A stretch of DNA of 6,963 nt from a candidate division WWE3 bacterium. Lineage in GTDB: Bacteria; Patescibacteriota; WWE3; UBA101185; UBA10185. Position numbers and translations under genes: made by a program. Shown piece by piece: positions 1 through 5,990 of this stretch (positions within the stretch are counted from its first letter, which is position 1; each line of letters begins with the position of its first letter). Location: the NCBI GenBank assembly GCA_020427865.1, contig JAGQNX010000094.1, positions 1 to 6,963 on the forward strand, read 5' to 3'. The notes beneath the pieces were generated by a model. The model was given only the letters and a program-made list of their open reading frames with translations, was not told the origin of the DNA and made no database searches.

Positions 1-59
1 TAAAACCCAACAAACAAAAGATTAAAGGTAAGTAAAGATAAAATAAAAATGAGTAATAC

Positions 60-434
60 TTGAATATCCATAGGCAGTTTGACTACTCTAGTAAAACATA
101 TTTTAATCTTAATAGTCAATTAAATTTAAAAGCATTTATGATTCAAGACAAAAACATAATCTCGCAAGCGGGCTTTAGTTACAAGCTTCCCGAACATATT
201 GCAAGCATACTTATTGCTGACACTGAAGTAGAAGAACAATTCAAAGAGCTAATAAATACTAATCTTACTGTAGTGTGTCCCAAATTTACGGTAGGAGTCT
301 GGCAAGGAGTAGCAACAGTTGAGTTCAATAATGAGACATTTGTTGAAGCTGTTAAGAGAACAATAGAAGAATTTGAACAAAACCTCGACGTTAATTCGCT
401 TCCACAGGACCAACTTCAACTGGACGATAAATAA
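60..434 (+). CDS. Conserved-looking hypothetical protein, start uncertain
   Basis: I do not recognise this 124-residue protein. It has no signal peptide, membrane segment or cysteine pattern pointing to a function: it contains one cysteine (in VVCPKF), alternates hydrophobic and charged residues like a small soluble alpha/beta domain, and ends in an acidic helix (around EAVKRTIEEFEQNLD) followed by a Gln/Asp-rich tail. The TTG at 60 is the first possible start after an in-frame stop at 54-56; the next in-frame start is an ATG at 138 (residue 27), which would remove an otherwise protein-like N-terminus. An ATG at 49 lies in another frame and hits TGA after four codons. No Shine-Dalgarno sequence precedes any of these. 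It is the only larger plus-strand gene here and its last 44 bp overlap the 3' end of the convergent RodZ-like gene. A run of seven T at 453-459 follows the stop, without a convincing hairpin. Confidence 0.7.
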   Translation: MNIHRQFDYSSKTYFNLNSQLNLKAFMIQDKNIISQAGFSYKLPEHIASILIADTEVEEQFKELINTNLTVVCPKFTVGVWQGVATVEFNNETFVEAVKRTIEEFEQNLDVNSLPQDQLQLDDK

Positions 435-1089
435 CGGTTTTAACAATCTCTGTTTTTTTACCTATGCTACTTGTTACAGAAAAGGTTAAAGAGTTTATAC
501 CAGGGTTTAAACTAAGAGTGGTCGTAAAGCTACCATCGGGATTTAGTACTATAAGTTGATTATTAATTAACAATGCTGCATCACGCTCAGTTCTTCCTAT
601 AATATCCAAGGTACTAGAACTTACTACCAAGTTATCCTGAGGAGAAAAAATATCTAATCTTGGTGCACCAGAATATGTAGAATATTGGTAATAAATATAG
701 CCAAAAAATGCGGTTACTAGCAAAAAAATAAAGGTAGAAAATATTAGCTTAGGCGAGATTATAAATTCTTTAGTGTTTACATCAGATAATACAAACCTCT
801 TCTTTTCTGACACCTGCTGTTTTTTTTCAAACTCGGCTTCATATTCTCTACGCCAAAACGCTAAAACCTCATCAACATTAAGATCTAAAACTTGTGCATA
901 ATTTTTTAAAAACCCCTTTGCATGTACTATGTCCGAAAATAATGAATAATCTCCAGATTCCAACGCCAAGATATACTTGGGATGAATTTTTACAAATTTA
1001 TTTACGTCTTGAATAGTGTAGCCCTTTTCTTCACGACGAGTTTTTAAAATGTTTCCTACTCGTTTCATATTATTTTGATTATGTTGCAC
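391..1089 (-). CDS. RodZ-like membrane protein: cytoplasmic HTH, one TM helix, extracytoplasmic Ig-like domain
   Basis: Residues about 9-80 form a RodZ-type helix-turn-helix (HTH_25 style): a GNILKTRREEKGYT start, a KIHPKYILALESGDYS core and a KGFLKNYAQVLDL end match the family pattern. A charged linker follows, then one membrane helix at about 113-136. The outer part (about 142-223) looks like a bacterial Ig-like / glucodextranase-B-like beta domain, with SPQDNLVV, a NPDGSF turn and LNPGINSLTF. In RodZ the HTH domain binds MreB and organises wall synthesis; that role here is inferred, and no MreB is in the window. The frame opens at GTG 1089, sharing one base with the ftsK stop (TAGTG), which suggests translational coupling. 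An ATG at 1068 (residue 8), just before the conserved domain, is an equally plausible start. The last gene of the cluster, it overlaps the convergent gene by 44 bp. Family call is firm, exact role is not. Confidence 0.88.
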   Translation of the reverse strand: MQHNQNNMKRVGNILKTRREEKGYTIQDVNKFVKIHPKYILALESGDYSLFSDIVHAKGFLKNYAQVLDLNVDEVLAFWRREYEAEFEKKQQVSEKKRFVLSDVNTKEFIISPKLIFSTFIFLLVTAFFGYIYYQYSTYSGAPRLDIFSPQDNLVVSSSTLDIIGRTERDAALLINNQLIVLNPDGSFTTTLSLNPGINSLTFSVTSSIGKKTEIVKTVIYRPVEVGPVEAN

Positions 1090-3470
1090 TAATTAAATTG
1101 CGGCGGTGTAAAGGTATCATTATTGTGAGCAGAAGAAAAGTCAGAACTTACTCCCATAGAATCACTTGTAGCGGACGAAACACTAGATTGTAATATATCC
1201 CGAGGCTTACTACCACGAGCAGGACCTACTATACCAGAAGCCTCTAACTCGTCAATGATACGAGCAGCTCTAGCATAACCAATAGACAAACGGCGCTGCA
1301 ATAATGACGCACTAGCTTTTTTAGAAGAAACTACAATTTCTACGGCTTCATCAAAAAGATCATCAGTGCCTTCCCCACCTGCAGAAATACTCTTGTCGGC
1401 AAGTTCATCAGCAACGTGTGCTGTTAAAATTTCTTCTTTGTAGTCAGGCTGTACACCTGACCCCTTTAAATGTGCAACGACACGGTTTATCTCCACATCA
1501 TCTATCATAGCTCCTTGTACACGAACAGGCTTAGAAGCATCTGGGGGTACAAACAACATATCACCCTTACCAAGTAACTTTTCTGCACCTACTTGGTCAA
1601 TAATTACTCTAGAGTCCGTGTTTGATGTTACATTAAAAGCTACTCTACATGGAATGTTTGCTTTTATAAGCCCCGTAACAACATCTGTAGAAGGTCTTTG
1701 TGTGGTTAATACAAGGTGAATACCTGTAGCACGTGCAAGTTGAGCTAAACGGATTATAGACTTTTCTACAGCAGCCGGGTCAGCCACCATAATTTCGGCG
1801 AGCTCATCTACAATAATAACTATATAGGGCATTGCCTGAAAACCTGATTTTTCGTTATATGACTGAATATTTCTAGCCTTTGCACTCTCAAAAAGTTTAT
1901 AACGGCGATCCATTTCTGCTACAGCCCATTTAAATACAGATGGTGCTTTTTCTATGTCTGTTACAACAGGTGCATATAAATGTGGAATATCTTGATAGTT
2001 AATTAACTCAACACGCTTAGGGTCTATCATAATAAACTTACATTCGTTAGGACTACAGCGATAAAGCAACGAAAACATTATGTTATGTAAAAAGACAGAT
2101 TTACCAGAACCGGTAGCACCAGCAACTAGCAAATGAGGCATTTTGTGAATGTCGTAAACCACAGCATTACCACCAACATCTTTACCTAAAACAATACCCA
2201 AAGGAGACTTTAGACCCTTCATAGAATCCGAAGTTAATACCTCTTTAAATGCAACAACAACACGCGTGTTATTTGGCACCTCAATACCAACCAAAGACTT
2301 ACCTGGAATAGGTGCTTCTATACGAACAGATCCAGAGGGGGATGCTAGCGCCAACGCTAAGTCATATTGCAAGTTAGATATCTTAGCAATTTTTACACCT
2401 TGCTCTGTTTCTAACGCATAACGAGTTACTGTAGGACCATAGTTAATGTCCCGCACTTTTACAGCTATACCAAAGGAAGCTAATGTAGATTCAATAATCT
2501 TTGCCCGAGCCATAACATCGCCACGATCAACTTTAGTTTTTGGGGGATCATTTAACAAATCTAGAGGTGGCGGTGTCCAAACACGATCAGCATAGGGTAG
2601 ACCCCCTAAAGGCATTGCAACTTCGGGAAGTTTTTTAGAAGAGGAAGCAACTGCAGGTGCTATAGGTGCAATAACACCTTTACCTTCACCCATAGGTTCG
2701 GAAGGTGCGGGTATTACCTCAAAAGTTGTCTCAACTTCTATATCTTCTACTAAGGCATTTGCAGGCTCAAACAAGGATCCTTGTGAAACTTTATGAGATA
2801 ACATATCAGCACCAGATGATATTGTAATCTCTTCTAGAGCGGGAGTGGTAGAAAGCTCATCAGAGGAGACTCCGGTGTCTTCAGCACGTTTAAACTTTGA
2901 TGCCACAGCATCTTTGCCATGTAGGGCTCTAGAAATTACGTTAGCAATATTCAAAAAAACATCATCTAATCCAATATCTAAAGTAATTAATACCGAAATA
3001 ATTGCGCTAGCCAACAAAAGTACGAAGCCCCCATAAGTACTAACAGTATTACGTAACAATAGAGAGAGTTGATAACCTAAAATACCTCCACCTTCTCCAG
3101 CACGTGCAATTGTTAGAGCCTTACTCGGATCATAAAAAATGTGCAACAAACCTGCCAAGGAGACCATAAGACCTGTAAGACCAAACAGCACACGGATATC
3201 TACGTATTTAAGTTCAATTGTACGAATGTATAAAAGTCCCCAAATTCCCAATATAAACGGTAGTAAAATAGCAGAACCACCAAAAGTACCACGAATAACT
3301 TCCTGTATACGTTCATTTACCGATTGGTTTGGTGCAAAATAAGAGATTAAAATAACACATGCAGTTGCCATTAATATAGTGGATAATATTGAGGTTAAAC
3401 TAGAAGGACTTAGCTTAAGTTTTACCTTCTTTTTTCTACCTCTACGACTTTTTTTTGTTAGAGCAGACAC
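1089..3470 (-). CDS. ftsK: DNA translocase FtsK/SpoIIIE
   Basis: FtsK is a septum-anchored hexameric ATPase that pumps chromosome DNA during division and dimer resolution. This 793-residue protein has the full architecture: a very basic N-terminal tail (1-20), about four membrane helices (roughly 25-46, 67-86, 92-112 and 145-168), a low-complexity Pro/Ser/Glu linker (185-300), the motor alpha/beta region (about 310-670) and a winged-helix gamma domain (about 702-762, LFDEAVEIVVSSKKASASLL onwards) that in the family reads KOPS/SRS-type orienting sequences. Walker A is GATGSGKS at 451-458 and Walker B VIIVDELAE at 551-559; TTQRPSTDVVTGLIKANIP (589-607) is a family hallmark. After the gamma domain a Ser-rich tail of about 30 residues runs to the end. 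GTG 3470 is the first start after an in-frame stop and gives the expected basic-then-TM N-terminus; no Shine-Dalgarno is visible. It lies 57 bp after the small membrane gene and overlaps the RodZ-like gene by one base. Confidence 0.97.
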   Translation of the reverse strand: MSALTKKSRRGRKKKVKLKLSPSSLTSILSTILMATACVILISYFAPNQSVNERIQEVIRGTFGGSAILLPFILGIWGLLYIRTIELKYVDIRVLFGLTGLMVSLAGLLHIFYDPSKALTIARAGEGGGILGYQLSLLLRNTVSTYGGFVLLLASAIISVLITLDIGLDDVFLNIANVISRALHGKDAVASKFKRAEDTGVSSDELSTTPALEEITISSGADMLSHKVSQGSLFEPANALVEDIEVETTFEVIPAPSEPMGEGKGVIAPIAPAVASSSKKLPEVAMPLGGLPYADRVWTPPPLDLLNDPPKTKVDRGDVMARAKIIESTLASFGIAVKVRDINYGPTVTRYALETEQGVKIAKISNLQYDLALALASPSGSVRIEAPIPGKSLVGIEVPNNTRVVVAFKEVLTSDSMKGLKSPLGIVLGKDVGGNAVVYDIHKMPHLLVAGATGSGKSVFLHNIMFSLLYRCSPNECKFIMIDPKRVELINYQDIPHLYAPVVTDIEKAPSVFKWAVAEMDRRYKLFESAKARNIQSYNEKSGFQAMPYIVIIVDELAEIMVADPAAVEKSIIRLAQLARATGIHLVLTTQRPSTDVVTGLIKANIPCRVAFNVTSNTDSRVIIDQVGAEKLLGKGDMLFVPPDASKPVRVQGAMIDDVEINRVVAHLKGSGVQPDYKEEILTAHVADELADKSISAGGEGTDDLFDEAVEIVVSSKKASASLLQRRLSIGYARAARIIDELEASGIVGPARGSKPRDILQSSVSSATSDSMGVSSDFSSAHNNDTFTPPQFN

Positions 3471-3471
3471 G

Positions 3472-3486
3472 TTGTTATAATAACAA
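3472..3486. repeat. 15-bp palindrome just upstream of ftsK start
   Basis: TTGTTAT-A-ATAACAA is a perfect inverted repeat with a one-base centre, ending two bases before the ftsK GTG. Its position would let a bound protein, or local strand opening, affect expression. It may equally be a chance AT-rich palindrome: the 57-bp gap is almost all A and T and holds other partial inverted repeats (ATTGTA at 3489-3494 with TACAAT at 3520-3525; AACT at 3497-3500 with AGTT at 3505-3508). No convincing -35/-10 pair was found in the gap. Confidence 0.3.
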
Positions 3487-3527
3487 ATATTGTAATAACT
3501 ATCGAGTTGTAACTAATAATACAATAT

Positions 3528-3800
3528 TTATAAACCTAAAGATTTAAAAAAATCAGTTAAGTAAGAAGAACAAAAAGGCTGCGAATTAGCTGGGGGAACT
3601 AGAGGTTTGCTAGAAGACCCATCTACTGGAGCAAACACATTAGGGTCAAAATCTTCACGACAATAAGATCCAAAACCACATGCATTTTCTACACCGAATA
3701 CACATGTAGAAGGAGAAACTTTGGCATTTGAGTACACAACAAATTGATGTACAAGTAAACCTAAGATTACAAAAAATAAGAGCAGGAACAAATAACGCAT
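3528..3800 (-). CDS. Small membrane-anchored protein with four extracytoplasmic cysteines
   Basis: I do not recognise a family for this 90-residue protein. It starts with MRY and a strongly hydrophobic stretch (about 4-22, LFLLLFFVILGLLVHQFVV), which would act as a membrane anchor or uncleaved signal; there is no lipobox. The rest (about 25-90) is polar, Ser/Pro-rich and carries four cysteines at 33, 41, 47 and 77, an even number that could form two disulfides outside the membrane. ATG 3800 is a clear start; no Shine-Dalgarno sequence precedes it. It sits 37 bp after rnj and 57 bp before ftsK on the same strand, with no terminator seen on either side, so it is probably co-transcribed with them. 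A link to division or the envelope is suggested only by this position. Confidence 0.82.
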   Translation of the reverse strand: MRYLFLLLFFVILGLLVHQFVVYSNAKVSPSTCVFGVENACGFGSYCREDFDPNVFAPVDGSSSKPLVPPANSQPFCSSYLTDFFKSLGL

Positions 3801-3837
3801 GAGTTAATTATACATACTACTTTTTTTAAGTTAATAG

Positions 3838-5574
3838 TTAAATTCCAATAGCAGTAACGATAACTAAAGGATCACGACCAGTCTCTTTTTGTAAGTATTT
3901 TCGCACGTCTTTTTCTATACCACTCTTAACAACGGGCCAGTCTATTGCAGAATTATTTGCTTTGTCTAGCTGTTTGTTAACTAAATCTTTGGCTTGGCCT
4001 ACTAAAGCTTTATTTTCTTTAACATAAACAAAACCTCTAGTTACAACTTCTGAAGACCCTACAACAGAAGTTTTATCTTTAGACATAGGAACAATAACTA
4101 CAAATACACCATCAGCACTTAACATTTCACGATCTTTTAATACTATATCGCTTAGGCCAGTTGGAAGGCTTCCATCAATGTAAACTTGCTTTACTTCTAT
4201 AGTTTCAGTAACTGCGGCAGAGTCCTCGGAAAAAGTTAATACATTTCCTTCGGTCATTTCAAATACGGTATCTGAATCGTAGCCTAAGTCTTCTACCATA
4301 TGTTTGTAAGCTCGCATATGAGCGGCAGTACCTCCAATTGGTACAAAGTATTTAGCCTTAGATATACATGCCACGGTTTCTAAGTCACCACGAGTACCAT
4401 GACCCGATACATGCAAATTATCTTGAATTTTACTGTAAATCACATCAGCACCGGCAACTGTTAAGTAATGCAAAATATCCTCAACGGCAACGTATGAAGT
4501 TGGAGGTCCAGGATCTGCAGAAAATATTACTAAGTCACCCTGTTGGATTTCTAATTGTTTGTGCTCTTTATGTGCTAAACGGTAAAGTGCAGAACCCTGT
4601 TGGCCATAACAGCCTGCAACAATGTATAAAAGTTCATTAGGGCTATAGTTTTTAGCATGTTTAAGATCTACAAATACTTCTTTATCAAAAGGTAAAAGTT
4701 CTAGATTACGAGCAATTTCTACAGCAGCACCAATACTATAACCTACAGTAACAACCTTACGGTTATTAGCAATAGCAGCTTCTATAACCTGATACATTCT
4801 AGAAATATTAGAAGAAATAGTAGTTAAAAATATTTGTTTACCTTCAGACTGAGCAACTAAACGATTAAGAGTAGGAGCTAAAGTACGCTCCGACGCAGAA
4901 TGACCGTCGTGATTAGCACCTAAACAGTCGGAAACCAAACATAAAATACCAGAATCAGCTACTGCAGTAAGTTTGTTAAATTCAAAAGGGGCATCAATCA
5001 CTGGAGAAAAGTCTATTTTATAGTCAGCCATGTGTACAACAGTTCCTTGAGGAGTTTTTATAACAATACCTAAAGAATCAGGAACCGAATGGTTTACATG
5101 AAAAGCACTAAGTTCAAAATGTTTAAACTTAACAGCAGGAGTAGTGGAATTAAATAAATGAAATTCAGCAGATTCAGCAACCTCTTTAGTTGCACGATCT
5201 TCTAATCTACGAGTTAAAAAGGCCTGCACTAGCTGATTACAATAAATTGGGGTATTTAGTTCACTAAGTAAAAAAGGTATAGCACCAAAGTGGTCTTCAT
5301 GACCATGGCTTACAAAGACACCTTTAAGTTTGTGCTGATTTTCTAAAACATATGTAAAATCTGGAATAACAACATCTATTCCAAGCATTTCATCATCTGG
5401 AAAGCCAATACCACAGTCTACAATTATCATTTCTTCGCCACATTCGTATACAGTCATGTTTTTTGTAGCACCTACCTCAGCACCTAGTTTAATTATTCTT
5501 AATTCGGGTTTATCTTGGGACGCACCAGCTAAACTAGAAACGCCTTCCTTTAGTTTTTTTGCAAAATTTTCCAT
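3838..5574 (-). CDS. rnj: Ribonuclease J (metallo-beta-lactamase / beta-CASP)
   Basis: RNase J is a dimeric or tetrameric zinc enzyme that combines 5'-to-3' exonuclease and endonuclease activity in mRNA decay and rRNA maturation. The 578 residues match the family's usual length. The metal-binding motif is SHGHEDH at 89-95 (H90, H92, D94, H95), with further expected ligands at H162 (NHSVPDS), D184 (MADYKID) and H388/H392 (HVSGH). The beta-CASP insertion (about 215-375) includes LTTISSNISRM (250-260) and FSADPGPPTS (351-360). The C-terminal third (about 455-578) is the RNase J oligomerisation domain and includes VTRGFVYVKE (511-520). Small departures from common sequences are Ser for Thr in the first motif and ADP for the usual SSP before the RNA-binding loop. 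ATG 5574 is the start; upstream is AT-rich without a Shine-Dalgarno. It heads the minus-strand cluster that continues to ftsK and the RodZ-like gene. Confidence 0.96.
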   Translation of the reverse strand: MENFAKKLKEGVSSLAGASQDKPELRIIKLGAEVGATKNMTVYECGEEMIIVDCGIGFPDDEMLGIDVVIPDFTYVLENQHKLKGVFVSHGHEDHFGAIPFLLSELNTPIYCNQLVQAFLTRRLEDRATKEVAESAEFHLFNSTTPAVKFKHFELSAFHVNHSVPDSLGIVIKTPQGTVVHMADYKIDFSPVIDAPFEFNKLTAVADSGILCLVSDCLGANHDGHSASERTLAPTLNRLVAQSEGKQIFLTTISSNISRMYQVIEAAIANNRKVVTVGYSIGAAVEIARNLELLPFDKEVFVDLKHAKNYSPNELLYIVAGCYGQQGSALYRLAHKEHKQLEIQQGDLVIFSADPGPPTSYVAVEDILHYLTVAGADVIYSKIQDNLHVSGHGTRGDLETVACISKAKYFVPIGGTAAHMRAYKHMVEDLGYDSDTVFEMTEGNVLTFSEDSAAVTETIEVKQVYIDGSLPTGLSDIVLKDREMLSADGVFVVIVPMSKDKTSVVGSSEVVTRGFVYVKENKALVGQAKDLVNKQLDKANNSAIDWPVVKSGIEKDVRKYLQKETGRDPLVIVTAIGI

Positions 5575-5604
5575 ATGGGTTTACTTTAGCATGTTTGAAG
5601 GATT

Positions 5605-5610
5605 TTTATA
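5605..5610 (-). promoter_or_regulatory. Possible -10 box for the rnj cluster
   Basis: On the minus strand TATAAA (5610-5605) lies about 30 bases upstream of the rnj ATG, a sensible place for the promoter of the first gene in the cluster. No good -35 hexamer is found 16-18 bases upstream, so the call rests on one AT-rich hexamer in an AT-rich spacer. Confidence 0.2.
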
Positions 5611-5650
5611 GGGGGAAAGACCACATATACACCTTCCGAATACTATGGGA

Positions 5651-5656
5651 TATAAT
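5651..5656 (+). promoter_or_regulatory. Consensus -10 box (TATAAT) reading into the 5575-5990 spacer
   Basis: A perfect TATAAT sits on the plus strand about 30 bases ahead of the first hairpin of the spacer, which would place a transcript start near 5663. No close match to TTGACA lies 16-18 bases upstream (the sequence there is near TACACC), so the promoter would depend on the -10 element alone. It is the only consensus hexamer I noted in the spacer and points away from rnj. Confidence 0.35.
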
Positions 5657-5698
5657 AAAATGGAATGAGAAGATATAGTACCCACCTTGTTGGTGGGA

Positions 5699-5821
5699 AT
5701 GGTAGTAGCTTTTCTACTATTAGCCGCCTTAATATCAATAGGCTGGCTCTGGGGAGAAGCACTTCCTGTGAGTATCTTTGGGGGCTTCAAAGCCTATAAG
5801 GCGTTTCATAAGAACTCCTAA
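5699..5821 (+). CDS. Possible 40-residue hydrophobic membrane peptide
   Basis: Between a stop at 5666-5668 and TAA at 5819-5821 one plus-strand frame encodes a typical single-pass membrane sequence: from ATG 5699 it reads MVVAFLLLAALISIGWLW, then GEALPVSIFGGFKAYKAF and a short basic end (HKNS). The hydrophobic helix, flanking tryptophans and lysine-rich tail are what a real small membrane protein looks like. TTG 5687 or GTG 5693 would add four or two residues. It lies about 45 bases after a consensus TATAAT, but no Shine-Dalgarno is placed well, and a six-pair hairpin (5681-5697) covers the start region. A minus-strand frame over the same bases (5581-5790) is Ser/Pro/Lys-rich, TTG-started and much less protein-like. 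I know no family for this sequence; it could be chance coding inside a structured RNA. Confidence 0.42.
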   Translation: MVVAFLLLAALISIGWLWGEALPVSIFGGFKAYKAFHKNS

Positions 5822-5836
5822 AAAAGACTCTCACAA

Positions 5837-5920
5837 CCGCAGGTTTAAGGTGGCTGAGCCCCTGCGGAATAGGTTGACAAATACCAGCCAAGTCAACCCG
5901 TAGAATGCGTAAGCACTACG
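5837..5920 (+). repeat. Three adjacent hairpins, the last with a GNRA tetraloop
   Basis: Three stems follow almost without gaps: CCGCAGG/CCTGCGG (5837-5843 with 5861-5867), GGTTGAC/GTCAACC (5872-5878 with 5892-5898), and directly abutting it CGTAG/CTACG (5899-5903 with 5916-5920), which encloses TGC-GTAA-GCA (5906-5915). The first loop can also form GGC-TGA-GCC (5852-5860). On the minus strand the first stem is followed after 11 bases by six T (5825-5820), so it might serve as a weak terminator for the glycosylase transcript, but the gap is too long for a standard one. Confidence 0.5.
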
Positions 5921-5928
5921 AAATTATT

Positions 5929-5983
5929 GTATTACCAATACCAAGCACTTTTTGGTAATACATAAATACCTCTCTCTTTTTTT
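5929..5983 (+). terminator. Possible terminator: 10-bp stem followed by a T-rich tract
   Basis: GTATTACCAA (5929-5938) pairs perfectly with TTGGTAATAC (5952-5961) around a 13-base loop. Downstream on the plus strand comes a pyrimidine-rich tract ending in seven T (5977-5983). The T-run starts 15 bases after the stem rather than directly, so this is not a textbook intrinsic terminator. Lying between the plus-strand unit and the end of the minus-strand glycosylase gene, it could also act on the opposite strand, where no T-run follows. Confidence 0.35.
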
Positions 5984-5990
5984 AACAGGA

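Larger units (their letters stand above)
5663..5983 (+). ncRNA. Candidate structured RNA of unknown class (about 320 nt)
   Basis: Seven local stems follow one another on the plus strand: 5681-5686/5692-5697 (CCCACC, loop TTGTT, GGTGGG); 5700-5708/5714-5722 (nine pairs, two of them G-U); 5722-5729/5740-5748 (AGCCGCCT against AGGC-T-GGCT, one bulged T); 5837-5843/5861-5867 (CCGCAGG/CCTGCGG); 5872-5878/5892-5898 (GGTTGAC/GTCAACC); 5899-5903/5916-5920 with an inner TGC-GTAA-GCA; and 5929-5938/5952-5961 (GTATTACCAA/TTGGTAATAC). The G-U pairs would become A-C mismatches on the minus strand, and the GTAA (GNRA) loop exists only on the plus strand, so the plus strand is favoured. GC is about 47% by hand count over 5681-5920, clearly above the flanking genes. 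A TATAAT box precedes and a T-run at 5977-5983 follows, setting the proposed ends. I found no tRNA T-arm, tmRNA ends, RNase P GAGGAAAGUC-type core or SRP domain IV. It may instead be the mRNA of the small reading frame inside it. Confidence 0.35.

Noticed and set aside
249..446. Minus-strand 65-codon frame across the left-end gene
   Set aside because: Lies opposite the better-supported plus-strand gene and has no start signal or family resemblance.
451..460. Seven-T run after the left-end gene as an intrinsic terminator
   Set aside because: No stable stem of adequate length directly precedes it, and it lies inside the coding sequence of the RodZ-like gene.
2845..3342. Two plus-strand frames inside ftsK (2845-3036, 3139-3342)
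   Set aside because: Antisense to a clear FtsK coding sequence, with unprotein-like composition and no start signals.
4368..4640. Plus-strand 90-codon frame inside rnj
   Set aside because: Antisense to the well-conserved beta-CASP part of RNase J; no recognisable domain.
5581..5790. Minus-strand reading frame of 69 codons upstream of rnj
   Set aside because: TTG start, low-complexity Ser/Pro/Lys composition, and it lies opposite a more protein-like plus-strand frame. Probably a shadow.
5905..5958. A 17-codon plus-strand frame starting MRKHYEIIVL, reminiscent of the N-terminus of ribosomal protein S6
   Set aside because: It ends after 17 codons, has no Shine-Dalgarno, starts inside the GTAA hairpin and nothing S6-like follows. 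The resemblance is too short to call a gene remnant.
5575..5990. tRNA, tmRNA, RNase P RNA, SRP RNA or 6S RNA
   Set aside because: No GTTCRA-type T-arm, no tmRNA end sequences or Ala tag, no GAGGAAAGUC-type RNase P core, no SRP domain IV loop, and no clear long 6S-type closing stem on either strand.
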